Positions 25,869-32,457 of a stretch of 64,000 bases of DNA are shown piece by piece. Location of the stretch: assembly GCF_011682065.1 (NCBI RefSeq), contig NZ_VUYU01000011.1, forward strand, positions 1 to 64,000, given 5' to 3'. The position numbers and the translations under genes are program-made. Positions within the stretch are counted from its first letter, which is position 1. Every line of letters begins with the position of its first letter. The notes below the pieces were generated by a model, which saw only the letters and a list, made by a program, of their open reading frames with translations, ran no database searches and had not been told where the DNA came from. This stretch comes from Massilia rubra. Lineage in GTDB: Bacteria; Pseudomonadota; Gammaproteobacteria; Burkholderiales; Burkholderiaceae_D.

Positions 25869-26441
25869 ATGAAGCTTTTAACTACCCTTCTTGGAGCCGG
25901 TGTTGCCTGGTGCACTTATCGTTTCGCCCCAGATGTATTCCCACAGCTAATTGCAGCACCTGGCTTCGCCGCGACTTTTTCCGGATTAGGTGTTGCATTG
26001 GCTGGCGGCTGGACCGCTGTTCTTACAAAGTTGAACGCTCTGGACAAGCTAGACGACCTCCCTCAAGGCGGAGCCGAGCGGGTAAGCGGCTACGGTGCGG
26101 CGTCACGCAATTTCTCGGTCGCGCAAATTGTTGTGCATTTCGCGATGTCAGTACTTTGTTTGGCTTCAATCTATATTGCCAACATTCCAGCTGGGCAACC
26201 CGCGATGCGTCCTGCAATCGGTTATGTTTTGTGTGTAGCGCTCGGATATTGGCTGGGCAGTTTCCGCGAATCTTGGGCGTGCTTTAAATCCGTCGATGAG
26301 ACACGTAGATCGCTAATTCAGGCGCAGGCTGCAACGAAACAGCGCGTGGCTTACCTTGCCCAACTTCGAAAAGACATCACCGAAAAACCGATCGATATGC
26401 ACGACCGGCATCTTCTCGGCTACACATCTGACTCGAAATAA
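25869..26441 (+). CDS. RexB-like small membrane protein
   Basis: This 190-residue protein has about four predicted membrane helices: MKLLTTLLGAGVAWCTYRFA, GFAATFSGLGVALAGGWTAV, VAQIVVHFAMSVLCLASIYI and AIGYVLCVALGYWLGSF. A basic cytoplasmic tail rich in Gln and Arg follows (residues ~145-190). Lambda RexB is a 144-residue protein with four helices that forms an ion channel. The one-operon pairing with a soluble partner (3-bp gap) is the same. No sequence signature proves a channel. It could equally be another two-component effector such as a Kiwa-type membrane subunit, although the partner shows no DUF4868 pattern. Confidence 0.5.
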   Translation: MKLLTTLLGAGVAWCTYRFAPDVFPQLIAAPGFAATFSGLGVALAGGWTAVLTKLNALDKLDDLPQGGAERVSGYGAASRNFSVAQIVVHFAMSVLCLASIYIANIPAGQPAMRPAIGYVLCVALGYWLGSFRESWACFKSVDETRRSLIQAQAATKQRVAYLAQLRKDITEKPIDMHDRHLLGYTSDSK

Positions 26442-26622
26442 TCAAGTGCGGTTGGGGAGGCTGCTCATCTCGCATGAGGCGGCGGTCGCCGGAGCCCGGC
26501 TCTCGCTGCAACCTCCGGCTTCATGGAAATTTGGGAGTCAAATTTCGTCTTCGTCTTTGCGCCACGGTCGCGCCCGCCTGCTGACTTCCGCATTCACATC
26601 CGCCATGACCTGAGCTGTGATG

Positions 26623-26842
26623 ATGCTCCGCCCCTTAAGCGCGGCGCCGCTGCCGGTTCAGATCGACCGTGGAACGTCGAGCACATCGCCCGGTATTTGA
26701 AGCGGTCGGCCGACACCGTCCGGCGCGAAGTAGTCGTGCACACCACGTTCCCAAGTCGATCCGCCTGCCAGGCTCGCCGCGCGGCCAGGAGCTCTACAAG
26801 GCCCGGGAGGTGGTGGCCTGGACGAAGCGCCTGGCGTCATAA
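26623..26842 (+). pseudogene. Frameshifted HTH regulator
   Basis: Three successive frames together spell a typical prophage HTH protein. First comes MMLRPLSAAPLPVQIDR (from ATG 26623), then WNVEHIARYLKRSADTVRRE and VVVHTTFP, then KSIRLPGSPRGQELYKAREV and VAWTKRLAS to TAA at 26840-26842. The joins lie near 26668 and at 26752; the second needs a single missing base. The pattern 'W.hE.hA.YLKxS..TV...FPK.IRLPG....YKA.EVVAW' is that of AlpA/HTH-17-like regulators. It is a dead gene unless the breaks are sequencing errors. Confidence 0.6.
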
Positions 26843-27162
26843 TTTTGCCGTGATATCGTTGGCGCCAGGGCAAGCACCTTCTCGCCGTCGCTGGCATCCG
26901 GCGCCAGGGTGCGCGTGGCGAATGTCGGCCGGGCCGGCGCCGCCGTCACGCAGGAGCGGTACACCGGCACCTTGACCTCTTGCACGCGCGGCGGCGCGCT
27001 GGCGCAACCGGACGTCAACACGATAGCGATGACCAGCAGCAGGCCGGCCAAGAGTGAGTATCCATGCGGGTTCTGAGCGTTTTTACCCCTGCTAGCAGGC
27101 CAGCACCGGAATCTGCGCAAAAATTGCGAAAAATCGAAATTTCGAAATTTCGAAAGTTTCAT
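26794..27162 (-). CDS. Outer-membrane spanin (Rz1-like lipoprotein), probably altered C-terminus
   Basis: This 122-residue protein starts inside the end of the Rz-like gene. After a basic leader it has a signal SLLAGLLLVIAIVLTSGCAS with lipobox TSGC, then the proline-bearing segment CASAPPRVQEVKVPVYRSCV, typical of o-spanins. The last part, from about residue 95 (ISRQNYDARRFVQATTSRAL), is antisense to the broken HTH gene and does not look like the usual Rz1 end. A rearrangement seems to have replaced the native C-terminus. It would act with the inner-membrane spanin to fuse the membranes at lysis. Confidence 0.6.
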   Translation of the reverse strand: MKLSKFRNFDFSQFLRRFRCWPASRGKNAQNPHGYSLLAGLLLVIAIVLTSGCASAPPRVQEVKVPVYRSCVTAAPARPTFATRTLAPDASDGEKVLALAPTISRQNYDARRFVQATTSRAL

Positions 27163-27554
27163 CGGGTAGCCTCCAAGATCAGGTTGACGGCCGGCATGGC
27201 CTCGTCGCAGGTGGTGGCGCGCGCGCCGGCGACCCGGGCCAGCGCCGCGTCGAAGCGCTTGCCGGCGGCGACGGCCTGCTGCTGGGCGGCCTGGCCGCGC
27301 ACGCCGGCCTCGCGCGTGGCATCCGCCAGAGCGGTGACAGCGGCGTTCTGGCGCTCCACCGCTGCCGCACATGCGGCGCTCTTGGCGCGCTCGGCGGCCA
27401 GCTCCACCCGGGCGGCGTCACGGTCGCGCGCGGCGAGGTACCAACCGCCACCGCTCCACGCGCCCACCACCAGCAGGGCCGCCAGCAGGATCACGGCGGC
27501 GACCTTCCAGATACCGCCCGTGACGCCAGCGGCCAGCGTGCCCAAGGCGCTCAT
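27159..27554 (-). CDS. Inner-membrane spanin (Rz-like)
   Basis: This 131-residue protein has one N-terminal membrane helix (IWKVAAVILLAALLVVGAWS) and a periplasmic coiled coil rich in Ala, Arg and Gln (RDAARVELAAERAKSAACAA onward). It ends with a short LILEATR tail. Membrane anchor plus coiled coil, followed by an out-of-frame nested lipoprotein, is the i-spanin/o-spanin arrangement. No endolysin or holin gene lies next to it, so the lysis cassette is incomplete. MSALGTLA is used as the start; five codons more are possible. Confidence 0.65.
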   Translation of the reverse strand: MSALGTLAAGVTGGIWKVAAVILLAALLVVGAWSGGGWYLAARDRDAARVELAAERAKSAACAAAVERQNAAVTALADATREAGVRGQAAQQQAVAAGKRFDAALARVAGARATTCDEAMPAVNLILEATR

Positions 27555-27637
27555 TGGGCCGCCACGCACTGTTATCTCGGTTGCTGGGGGGCGTAAGTGT
27601 TGATAAATCGTAAATTTACTCCTTTAAGACTCTGCCC

Positions 27638-28363
27638 ATGAATTGTGTATGGAACAAGTTTGATGGGGTACGAGGCAGGAGCCTTTCTGCGGCAGTACAG
27701 TGCGGCATGTTTATAGGCCCTTACTACATGATATTGGACGTCGACAAGGCAACGTACGCCCTGGAGCCAGGGGAGCCCGGAGACTACATCTATGAAATCG
27801 CTGGTCGCGTCATTGGCCTTAATGAGGCTTGTCGCCGGGTAGTGGCGGGTAGGTTCAAAGCGATCTATGTCGATGTGCTGGCTGCGGAGGCGGCATGTAT
27901 CTCGACCGTCGACCTATTCGACGCCAACGCAACTACCCTGGAATATTTCTACGCGATCTATGACAGCGACGGCAGCCAGTTCGCGGGCGCGCTTACGCGT
28001 TTGCTCGGCGATGAGCCTTATTGGGGAAATATTCTGATAATCGACAGACTTGAAATTCTCCCAAAATTCAGAGCTCACAATCTCGGCCTTGTGGCCATGC
28101 GCCGCATAATCGAGCGATTCCGGCCAGGCGCTGAGATAGTCGCAATAAAGCCATTCCCCCTACAGAATGAGGCTTTCATTGGCAACGACGCTGCTTGGCG
28201 CGCCCGCCTTGATCTACCGAACTTCAAAGGAAATCAAGCACGCGCGGTGGCAAAGCTGCGCCGCCATTATGCCAAGCTGGGCTTTAAGCGGCTGCGAGAC
28301 ACGGAGTTCATGTTTCTGTTTGGGGGCGCGATTTTGCCGGGCATCGCGGGCCTGGAGAAGTAG
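27638..28363 (+). CDS. GNAT-like acetyltransferase-fold protein
   Basis: This 241-residue protein has a central segment ILIIDRLEILPKFRAHNLGL, then VAMRRIIERFRPGAEIVAI and KLRRHYAKLGFKRLRDTEFM near the C-terminus. That corresponds to strands 4-5, the acetyl-CoA loop (R-x-x-x-hG, here RAHNLG) and the terminal 'YxKLGF' element of GNAT enzymes. The N-terminal half (DYIYEIAGRVIGLNEACRRV) fits strands 1-3. Similar proteins occur as cargo of prophages. The substrate is unknown. Start choice between ATG 27638 and ATG 27707 is open. Confidence 0.6.
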   Translation: MNCVWNKFDGVRGRSLSAAVQCGMFIGPYYMILDVDKATYALEPGEPGDYIYEIAGRVIGLNEACRRVVAGRFKAIYVDVLAAEAACISTVDLFDANATTLEYFYAIYDSDGSQFAGALTRLLGDEPYWGNILIIDRLEILPKFRAHNLGLVAMRRIIERFRPGAEIVAIKPFPLQNEAFIGNDAAWRARLDLPNFKGNQARAVAKLRRHYAKLGFKRLRDTEFMFLFGGAILPGIAGLEK

Positions 28364-28371
28364 CCGTGCGG

Positions 28372-28644
28372 CTATTTTTTCTTGGGGGCGATTCCTGCTC
28401 TCTTGGCCGCGTCACCCGACACTACCAATTGAAGCGTGCCATCGAGGCGCTTGACGACAGTCGACAGTAGCTGTTCGGTGGGGATGGATGCGAGGTCAAT
28501 TTGCGGCTCCAGTGCCGCCATCACCATGGCGACTATTTCGGAATTAACGCTACGTCCATTTTTCTTTGCATGAGCTTCGAGGCGTTCGCGCAGCGCGGGC
28601 GCCATACGAAGGGGGAAGGGGGTTGTTTGGCTCGGTGCAGGCAT
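28372..28644 (-). CDS. Arc-family repressor with C-terminal extension
   Basis: This 90-residue ribbon-helix-helix protein has the beta strand TPFPLRMAPALRERLEAHAK and helices KKNGRSVNSEIVAMVMAALE (the RS-x-NSEI motif is the Arc hallmark). A 40-residue extension ends AKRAGIAPKKK. The start MPAPSQTTPF sits ten bases after GGGGGA; an upstream ATG would add 12 residues not expected in Arc proteins. It faces a second Arc-type gene across a promoter with GAGTC repeats. Confidence 0.8.
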   Translation of the reverse strand: MPAPSQTTPFPLRMAPALRERLEAHAKKNGRSVNSEIVAMVMAALEPQIDLASIPTEQLLSTVVKRLDGTLQLVVSGDAAKRAGIAPKKK

Positions 28645-28680
28645 GTGCGCGATTGTCCCCCACAGCGTCAGTTCCATCAA

Positions 28681-28718
28681 AGAGTCTTCTTGACTCTGAG
28701 TCTATTAGATTCTATATT
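28681..28718 (+). promoter_or_regulatory. Promoter and GAGTC operator between divergent Arc genes
   Basis: AGAGTC (28681-28686) and GACTCT (28692-28697) form a perfect inverted repeat, and GAGTC occurs again at 28699-28703. They overlap a strong sigma-70 promoter: TTGACT (28690-28695), a 17-bp spacer, TATATT (28713-28718). A repressor bound to the repeats would block the -35. The rightward product is the Arc protein at 28750. Confidence 0.7.
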
Positions 28719-28749
28719 GAGTGTAATCAATTTCCATGAGGGATGAAAA

Positions 28750-28926
28750 ATGGCCAGTCAGCCAGCAGGGTATCCGTTGCGTATGCCGTCTGAGCTACGA
28801 GAGTGGTTTAGCGCAGAAGCGACGAAAAACGGGCGGTCCTTGAACAGCGAGCTGGTCCATTGCTTAACAGAGATTCGGGCACGCAGTACCCCGCCAGCCG
28901 CCGCAACGCAGCAGTTGGGCACCTAA
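28750..28926 (+). CDS. Second Arc-family small DNA-binding protein
   Basis: This 58-residue ribbon-helix-helix protein has the strand YPLRMPSELREWFSAEATKN, then GRSLNSELVHCLTEIRARST and the short tail PPAAATQQLGT. The R-S-L-N-S-E-L box matches Arc and the neighbouring 28372 protein, so the two may be paralogues that compete for, or share, the GAGTC operator. The gene follows a -10 at 28713-28718 by about 30 bp. Confidence 0.75.
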   Translation: MASQPAGYPLRMPSELREWFSAEATKNGRSLNSELVHCLTEIRARSTPPAAATQQLGT

Positions 28927-28980
28927 GGCCGCGTCAACAGATGAAAGGAGTGTAATCGACGAAATGAAAGCCAGATGTGA

Positions 28981-29010
28981 CAAGGGCCAACTGTAGGAGG
29001 TCGGCCCTTG
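28981..29010. terminator. 8-bp inverted repeat after the small Arc gene
   Basis: CAAGGGCC (28981-28988) pairs with GGCCCTTG (29003-29010) across 14 bases. It lies 54 bp after the Arc gene without a clear T-run. Terminator or other RNA structure. Confidence 0.35.
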
Positions 29011-29101
29011 AAAGTACACCGCCTAGTGGAGCTAGGCAAGTTGGGCCATAAATGTATCAGCATTTTTTGGCCTGTTGGATTAGTGCATCTTGGAGAAACA
29101 C

Positions 29102-29578
29102 ATGAACATAACGAACATTAAAGTAGACAACGAAAAATGTCAATCGCCCCTGTCCACCACCGCCAAATTGCACACGCTGCAATCACAGATGGCGGCAAGC
29201 CATTTCGGGGAAGATCATCCTTGGCGAATGGCGCTCAGCGAAATTATAGAGGGCGCAAGCGATGCCACTGCGCTCGAAGGCCATGTTGATTCGTTGCACA
29301 AACCGTTTTCGTGGCTGCCCGCAAGCCTAGCGGGGAATGCCGACGCTGATAATGACACGGATGCCCTGGACGCATTTCGAGGTATCACAACTTGCCTCCA
29401 ATTGATTGAAATGAGTAATCTGGATAGAGAAATGGCCGACCCATCTCCTGTCTTAAATATGTGCGACACAGGAAATTTGATGCGGCTTGCGATTTTGGTT
29501 GCTACGGAGTGGGGGAATAAGGCTGAACGACGCATAAGCAAGCGTACGGCCGACGCGCGTGCTGGGGGTGCAAAATGA
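29102..29578 (+). CDS. Hypothetical accessory protein
   Basis: This 158-residue soluble protein begins MNITNIKVDNEKCQSPLSTT after GGAG seven bases upstream. Two helical stretches (TTAKLHTLQSQMAASHFGED and NLMRLAILVATEWGNKAERR) flank an acidic middle (GNADADNDTDALDAFRG). The organisation resembles that of the following protein (both have a helical hairpin plus conserved 'AL..A'), suggesting related early-region proteins. No known family. ATGA-coupled to the DUF551 gene. Confidence 0.6.
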   Translation: MNITNIKVDNEKCQSPLSTTAKLHTLQSQMAASHFGEDHPWRMALSEIIEGASDATALEGHVDSLHKPFSWLPASLAGNADADNDTDALDAFRGITTCLQLIEMSNLDREMADPSPVLNMCDTGNLMRLAILVATEWGNKAERRISKRTADARAGGAK

Positions 29579-30150
29579 ACCTTTCAGAAAATCTGAACTT
29601 TGGAAGCGCAGACAGGGCGCCGTATCAACTCACCCATTTGTTGCGTCAGATGCCGGCTGACTTTTCCGCCCATCGACCGCTTGCCCTGATGGATCGTGCT
29701 ACAGCAGAAGCGGCGGCACAGCACGCTAGAAATGCTAATGACACGTTAATGCACGGGCTGGCCGCGCTCGGCCACGTGATGATGTTAGCCGGCCTCAATG
29801 AAGATGGGCAAGCGGCTTCGAGCCATTTGGCACGAATGGGCGACCTCATCACGCATCTGGCCGTCGAAGCCGAGGCAATGCAGGAACTGGACTTGTCGAT
29901 TAGTAATGCGCTTAAAGCGCAACCGCGCAGCGATGGTGATACCCAATGTTGGGTGCCCGCCTTGCCCGGCCAGCTACCGCCGCCGGAGCAAACGGTGATC
30001 GGCTGGCATACCGAGTTGGAGAGCCCGGTTGTCATTTTTTATGATAGCAGTGGATTTGGTGAGGCGTGCTGGCGGGTCTGCGCTGACGGAGGGCAATTCC
30101 CCCTCGCCGCAGTGACACACTGGCGCCCATGCCAGCAACCACAGGGCTAA
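29575..30150 (+). CDS. DUF551-domain protein
   Basis: This 191-residue protein has a helical N-terminal half (LMDRATAEAAAQHARNANDT, LITHLAVEAEAMQELDLSIS). Its C-terminal DUF551 domain runs from about residue 125: CWVPALPGQLPPPEQTVIGW, then SPVVIFYDSSGFGEACWRV and the closing AAVTHWRPCQ. DUF551 proteins are early-region proteins of many phages with unknown function. It starts within the stop codon of the preceding gene (ATGA). Confidence 0.75.
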   Translation: MNLSENLNFGSADRAPYQLTHLLRQMPADFSAHRPLALMDRATAEAAAQHARNANDTLMHGLAALGHVMMLAGLNEDGQAASSHLARMGDLITHLAVEAEAMQELDLSISNALKAQPRSDGDTQCWVPALPGQLPPPEQTVIGWHTELESPVVIFYDSSGFGEACWRVCADGGQFPLAAVTHWRPCQQPQG

Positions 30151-31110
30151 TGTTGCAAGGGTTTCTGAACGCGCAAGAAACGTGAAAGCCGTTGCGAATC
30201 AAGTGGTTGTGGCAGGGCGTGGAATGCCGGCGTCGCAGGTTTCTGAACGGATCGGCGGCGAGCGCACGCCGGCGCGAGCACTCCAGCTTGGCCGGCCTGG
30301 TCCGGCGGCTCCGAGGTAACAAGTAACGCGCGTGCGCGCGTAAGGAGCCGGGTTCTACTTCTTGTCGTGACAGCTGGTCGCCTGTGGAGTGCGGTCGCGC
30401 CGGAAGTGGCCACGGTGGGTTGCCTTCACCATCGGCATTGGCACAGTGCCGAAAAGTGCCCGCAGCATAGTGGGGCGCTTGTCCTGACTGGATAGCGCAG
30501 CGATGATGCGCTTTCCCGGCCGTTCGCCCGGCTTCTTGCCGACCGCTTTCCTGCTGGCGCAGCTGTGCCTGTTGCAGCTGGTGTGCCTGTGGCGCGCGCC
30601 GCCGGCCTTTGCGTCTTGTTGGCCGTGGCCGGCGGCGTCAACTGGCAGCGCGGCACCTGGTCCTTTACACGCCATCGGCGACGCCGTGCGCGCAGCGGCA
30701 GGCACCAGTGCGCTGCTGGCGGTGGCCGGCGTGGACGCCCTGCTGCTGGCTCGCCTGACCCTGGCCACCGCTGCCGGCGTGCTGCTGCTGGCGGTCGGCC
30801 TGCTGGCGCAGCTTTCACTGGCGGGGCGTCAAGGGTCGCATTTGAAATGCAACCCTCAGAAGGTCGTCGCGCTGCTGGCAATCGGCCTTGGTATCGGCGC
30901 CCACCTGCGCCTGCGGGTCCCGGTCGGCACCTCCGGCCAGGCCGTAGACCCGCCTTGAATGGGTGCGTCCCTGTTCGCGCTCGCTGAGGCTGGCCGCGCC
31001 GAGCGTGTCGTCAGCCTCGATCCGAAGTCAGGCGCCTGGCTAGCAGGGCGAAAAAGCTGTCGAAAAATACGGATCAATACGGCCAACACCGCGACCTCCG
31101 CATTTATTGA
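30151..31110. other. 960-bp region without a convincing gene
   Basis: Between the DUF551 gene and attR there are only overlapping open frames on both strands, with no ribosome sites or recognised families. The most protein-like is 30503-30958. GTTTCTGAACG occurs twice (near 30165 and 30239). The composition returns toward host GC. It may be an eroded gene or element-end regulatory DNA. Confidence 0.5.
30503..30958 (+). CDS. Doubtful small membrane protein
   Basis: A 151-codon frame has two or three hydrophobic stretches (GFLPTAFLLAQLCLLQLVCL; ALLLARLTLATAAGVLLLAV) and a basic tail. Its holin-like size and position near a spanin-bearing region are suggestive. But it has no good ribosome site and overlaps long frames on the other strand, so it may be a product of GC-rich sequence. 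Confidence 0.25.
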   Translation: MMRFPGRSPGFLPTAFLLAQLCLLQLVCLWRAPPAFASCWPWPAASTGSAAPGPLHAIGDAVRAAAGTSALLAVAGVDALLLARLTLATAAGVLLLAVGLLAQLSLAGRQGSHLKCNPQKVVALLAIGLGIGAHLRLRVPVGTSGQAVDPP

Positions 31111-31114
31111 AACG

Positions 31115-31134
31115 GGTTACACAGCGGTTACATG
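31115..31134 (+). promoter_or_regulatory. Putative right arm-type integrase sites
   Basis: GGTTACACA (31115-31123) and GGTTACATG (31126-31134) repeat the left-end doublet with the same 11-bp period, about 70 bp inside attR. The left doublet lies about 130 bp inside attL. Confidence 0.55.
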
Positions 31135-31157
31135 GCGTGACAACGTGAGCCAGAAAA

Positions 31158-31184
31158 CAAAAAGCCCAACTCAATGGTTGGGCT
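31158..31184 (-). terminator. tRNA-His terminator carried by the element
   Basis: On the minus strand the stem AGCCCAAC/GTTGGGCT is followed by TTTTTGTTTT. It lies 27 bp past the tRNA CCA end and is a diverged duplicate of the terminator at 12138. Confidence 0.75.
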
Positions 31185-31202
31185 ATGTGCTTGATTTCAA
31201 AC

Positions 31203-31260
31203 GCAAACGATGGGGTGGCTGATGGGGCTCGAACCCACGACAACAGGAATCACAATCCTG
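31203..31260 (-). repeat. attR: 58-bp repeat within intact tRNA-His
   Basis: Identical to 12183-12240. It comprises 8 bp beyond the CCA and the tRNA from the acceptor 3' strand through the anticodon loop. Crossover in this stretch leaves a full tRNA at the right end. Confidence 0.9.
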
Positions 31261-31287
31261 GACTCTACCAACTGAGCTACAGCCACC
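31211..31287 (-). tRNA. tRNA-His (GTG)
   Basis: This is a complete cloverleaf: acceptor GTGGCTG/CAGCCAC with the extra G at -1 facing discriminator C (the tRNA-His identity pair), D-loop AGCTCAGTTGGTAGAG, anticodon stem-loop CAGGATTGTGATTCCTG with GTG, T-arm GTGGGTTCGAGCCCCAT, and encoded CCA. Its 3' half comes from the integrated element. Confidence 0.97.
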
Positions 31288-31330
31288 ATCGAATCTGCAT
31301 TTTGTTCAGATGCTTCCTGAACAGAAAAAG

Positions 31331-31359
31331 ATTATACAAACATCTGAGCGAACTGGCAA
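31331..31359 (-). promoter_or_regulatory. Promoter of tRNA-His
   Basis: On the minus strand: -35 TTGCCA (31359-31354), 17-bp spacer, -10 TATAAT (31336-31331), 44 bp ahead of the mature tRNA 5' end. Confidence 0.75.
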
Positions 31360-31387
31360 ATCAAAATGCGTGGAATGCTAAATATTT

Positions 31388-32437
31388 TCAAATCAGCACT
31401 TCACGAACGGGCGGGGCGATGCCCAGCAGGTTGGCAAACGCCCGCGACAGCGCGGGTGCCCCGGCGCTGGTAAAGCTTTGCAGCGTGGCGGACGATGGCG
31501 CCAGCCCCGCAGTCCCGGACTCGCCCACTGCCGGCAGGATGGCACTGGCCACGTTGCCATGCGCCTCCAAATTGGACGCTTCCACGCCGCACGTATCCAC
31601 GCCGGACGCATCCACATCGGACGCTGCCACGCCGGACGCATCCACATCGGACGCTGCCACGCCGGACGTTTCAACGCCCGGATTGAGCAATCCCGCAGTC
31701 CCCAGCAAGCGCGCCAGGTGGCGCGCCACCGCATCGCCCGTGTCGATCAGCACGATCTCGCGTGAGGTTGCCTGTGCAATCACCTCGCCCAGCATCGCCA
31801 GCACGAACGGGTAGTGCGTGCAGCCCAGCACCAGCGTATCGGCGCCTTGGTCCAGCAGCGGCGTCGCATAGCGCTCCAGCAGCGCGCGGATGGCGGGCGA
31901 ACCCAGGTCGCCCAGCTCGATCTGGTCGACCAGCCCCGGACAGCCTTGCAGCAAAAACTGCGCGTGGCTGCTTGCACTGACCTGGTCGCGCAGCAGCAGG
32001 AACTTGGCGCCGGCGACGGTCACGCTGGTCGCCAGCACGCCAACCTTGCCGTTGCGCGTGGCCGCCGCCGCCGGCTTGAGGCCCGGCTCTACCCCGACGA
32101 TGGGCATGTCGGGATAGTGCGCGCGCAATACCTTGATGGCGGCCACCGTCGCCGTATTGCAGGCCACCACCAGCGCCTTGGCGCCGTTGGCGACCAGAAA
32201 AGCCGCTACCGCCAGCGAGCGTTCGGCCACCACGCTTTCCGGCTTGTCGCCGTACGGCGCAAAACCGGAATCGGCGAAGTACAGCAAACGCTCATGCGGC
32301 AGCTGCGCGCGAATATGGCGCAGGACCGACAAGCCACCCACGCCGGAATCGAACACGCCGATCGGCGCGGTCGCCGACGCGGTAGCCGACGCGGTAGCCG
32401 GCGCCGTGGCCACCATGGAGACGCTCGCGTTTTTCAC
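31388..32437 (-). CDS. murI: Glutamate racemase with a repeat insertion
   Basis: This 349-residue enzyme makes D-glutamate for peptidoglycan. The first catalytic Cys region is VVACNTATVAAIKVL, the second LVLGCTHYPFVLAML. The substrate loop IGVFDSGVGGLSVLRHI and YFADSGFAPYG are intact. The family is usually 260-290 residues. Here there is an N-terminal Ala/Thr/Ser-rich extension (ATAPATASATASATAPIG) and, after the last core strand (IDTGDAVARHLARLLG), about 60 extra residues. They contain a five-residue repeat (S-G/D-V-x-A) encoded by tandem DNA repeats. The gene follows fumA by 20 bp on the same strand and is probably co-transcribed with it. Confidence 0.93.
   Translation of the reverse strand: MKNASVSMVATAPATASATASATAPIGVFDSGVGGLSVLRHIRAQLPHERLLYFADSGFAPYGDKPESVVAERSLAVAAFLVANGAKALVVACNTATVAAIKVLRAHYPDMPIVGVEPGLKPAAAATRNGKVGVLATSVTVAGAKFLLLRDQVSASSHAQFLLQGCPGLVDQIELGDLGSPAIRALLERYATPLLDQGADTLVLGCTHYPFVLAMLGEVIAQATSREIVLIDTGDAVARHLARLLGTAGLLNPGVETSGVAASDVDASGVAASDVDASGVDTCGVEASNLEAHGNVASAILPAVGESGTAGLAPSSATLQSFTSAGAPALSRAFANLLGIAPPVREVLI
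31566..31672 (-). repeat. 15/30-bp tandem repeats within murI
   Basis: Two perfect 30-bp copies lie at 31597-31626 and 31627-31656. Degenerate 15-bp units flank them on both sides. The unit is a multiple of three, so copy-number changes keep the reading frame. It encodes alternating SGVAA and SDVDA pentapeptides, ending SGVDT, CGVEA and SNLEA. Confidence 0.85.
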
Positions 32438-32457
32438 TTCGTCGTCACTCGTTCGTC

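Larger units (their letters stand above)
12183..31260. mobile_element. 19-kb integrative element in tRNA-His
   Basis: The element is bounded by 58-bp direct repeats derived from tRNA-His, 19,020 bp apart. A tyrosine integrase lies next to attL and a regenerated tRNA at attR. The content is phage-like: replication operon, two putative ejection-protein genes, spanins, Arc-type repressors and a resolvase. There is no terminase, portal or capsid. Gene orientation is mostly plus-strand, with minus-strand resolvase, spanins and one repressor. Several genes (13.9-15.5, 24.7-26.4 and 27.6-29.6 kb) are visibly more AT-rich than the host flanks. It is either a satellite that needs a helper phage or a decayed prophage. 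Confidence 0.9.

Noticed and set aside
24807-26441. Kiwa (KwaA/KwaB) assignment for the two-gene cassette
   Set aside because: The sizes fit, but the gene order is reversed and the soluble protein shows no DUF4868 pattern that I can recognise; RexAB-like is the closer visual match.
31566-31672. CRISPR-like array
   Set aside because: Units are 15/30 bp in tandem without unique spacers, in frame inside murI. No other array of direct repeats with spacers was seen in the window.
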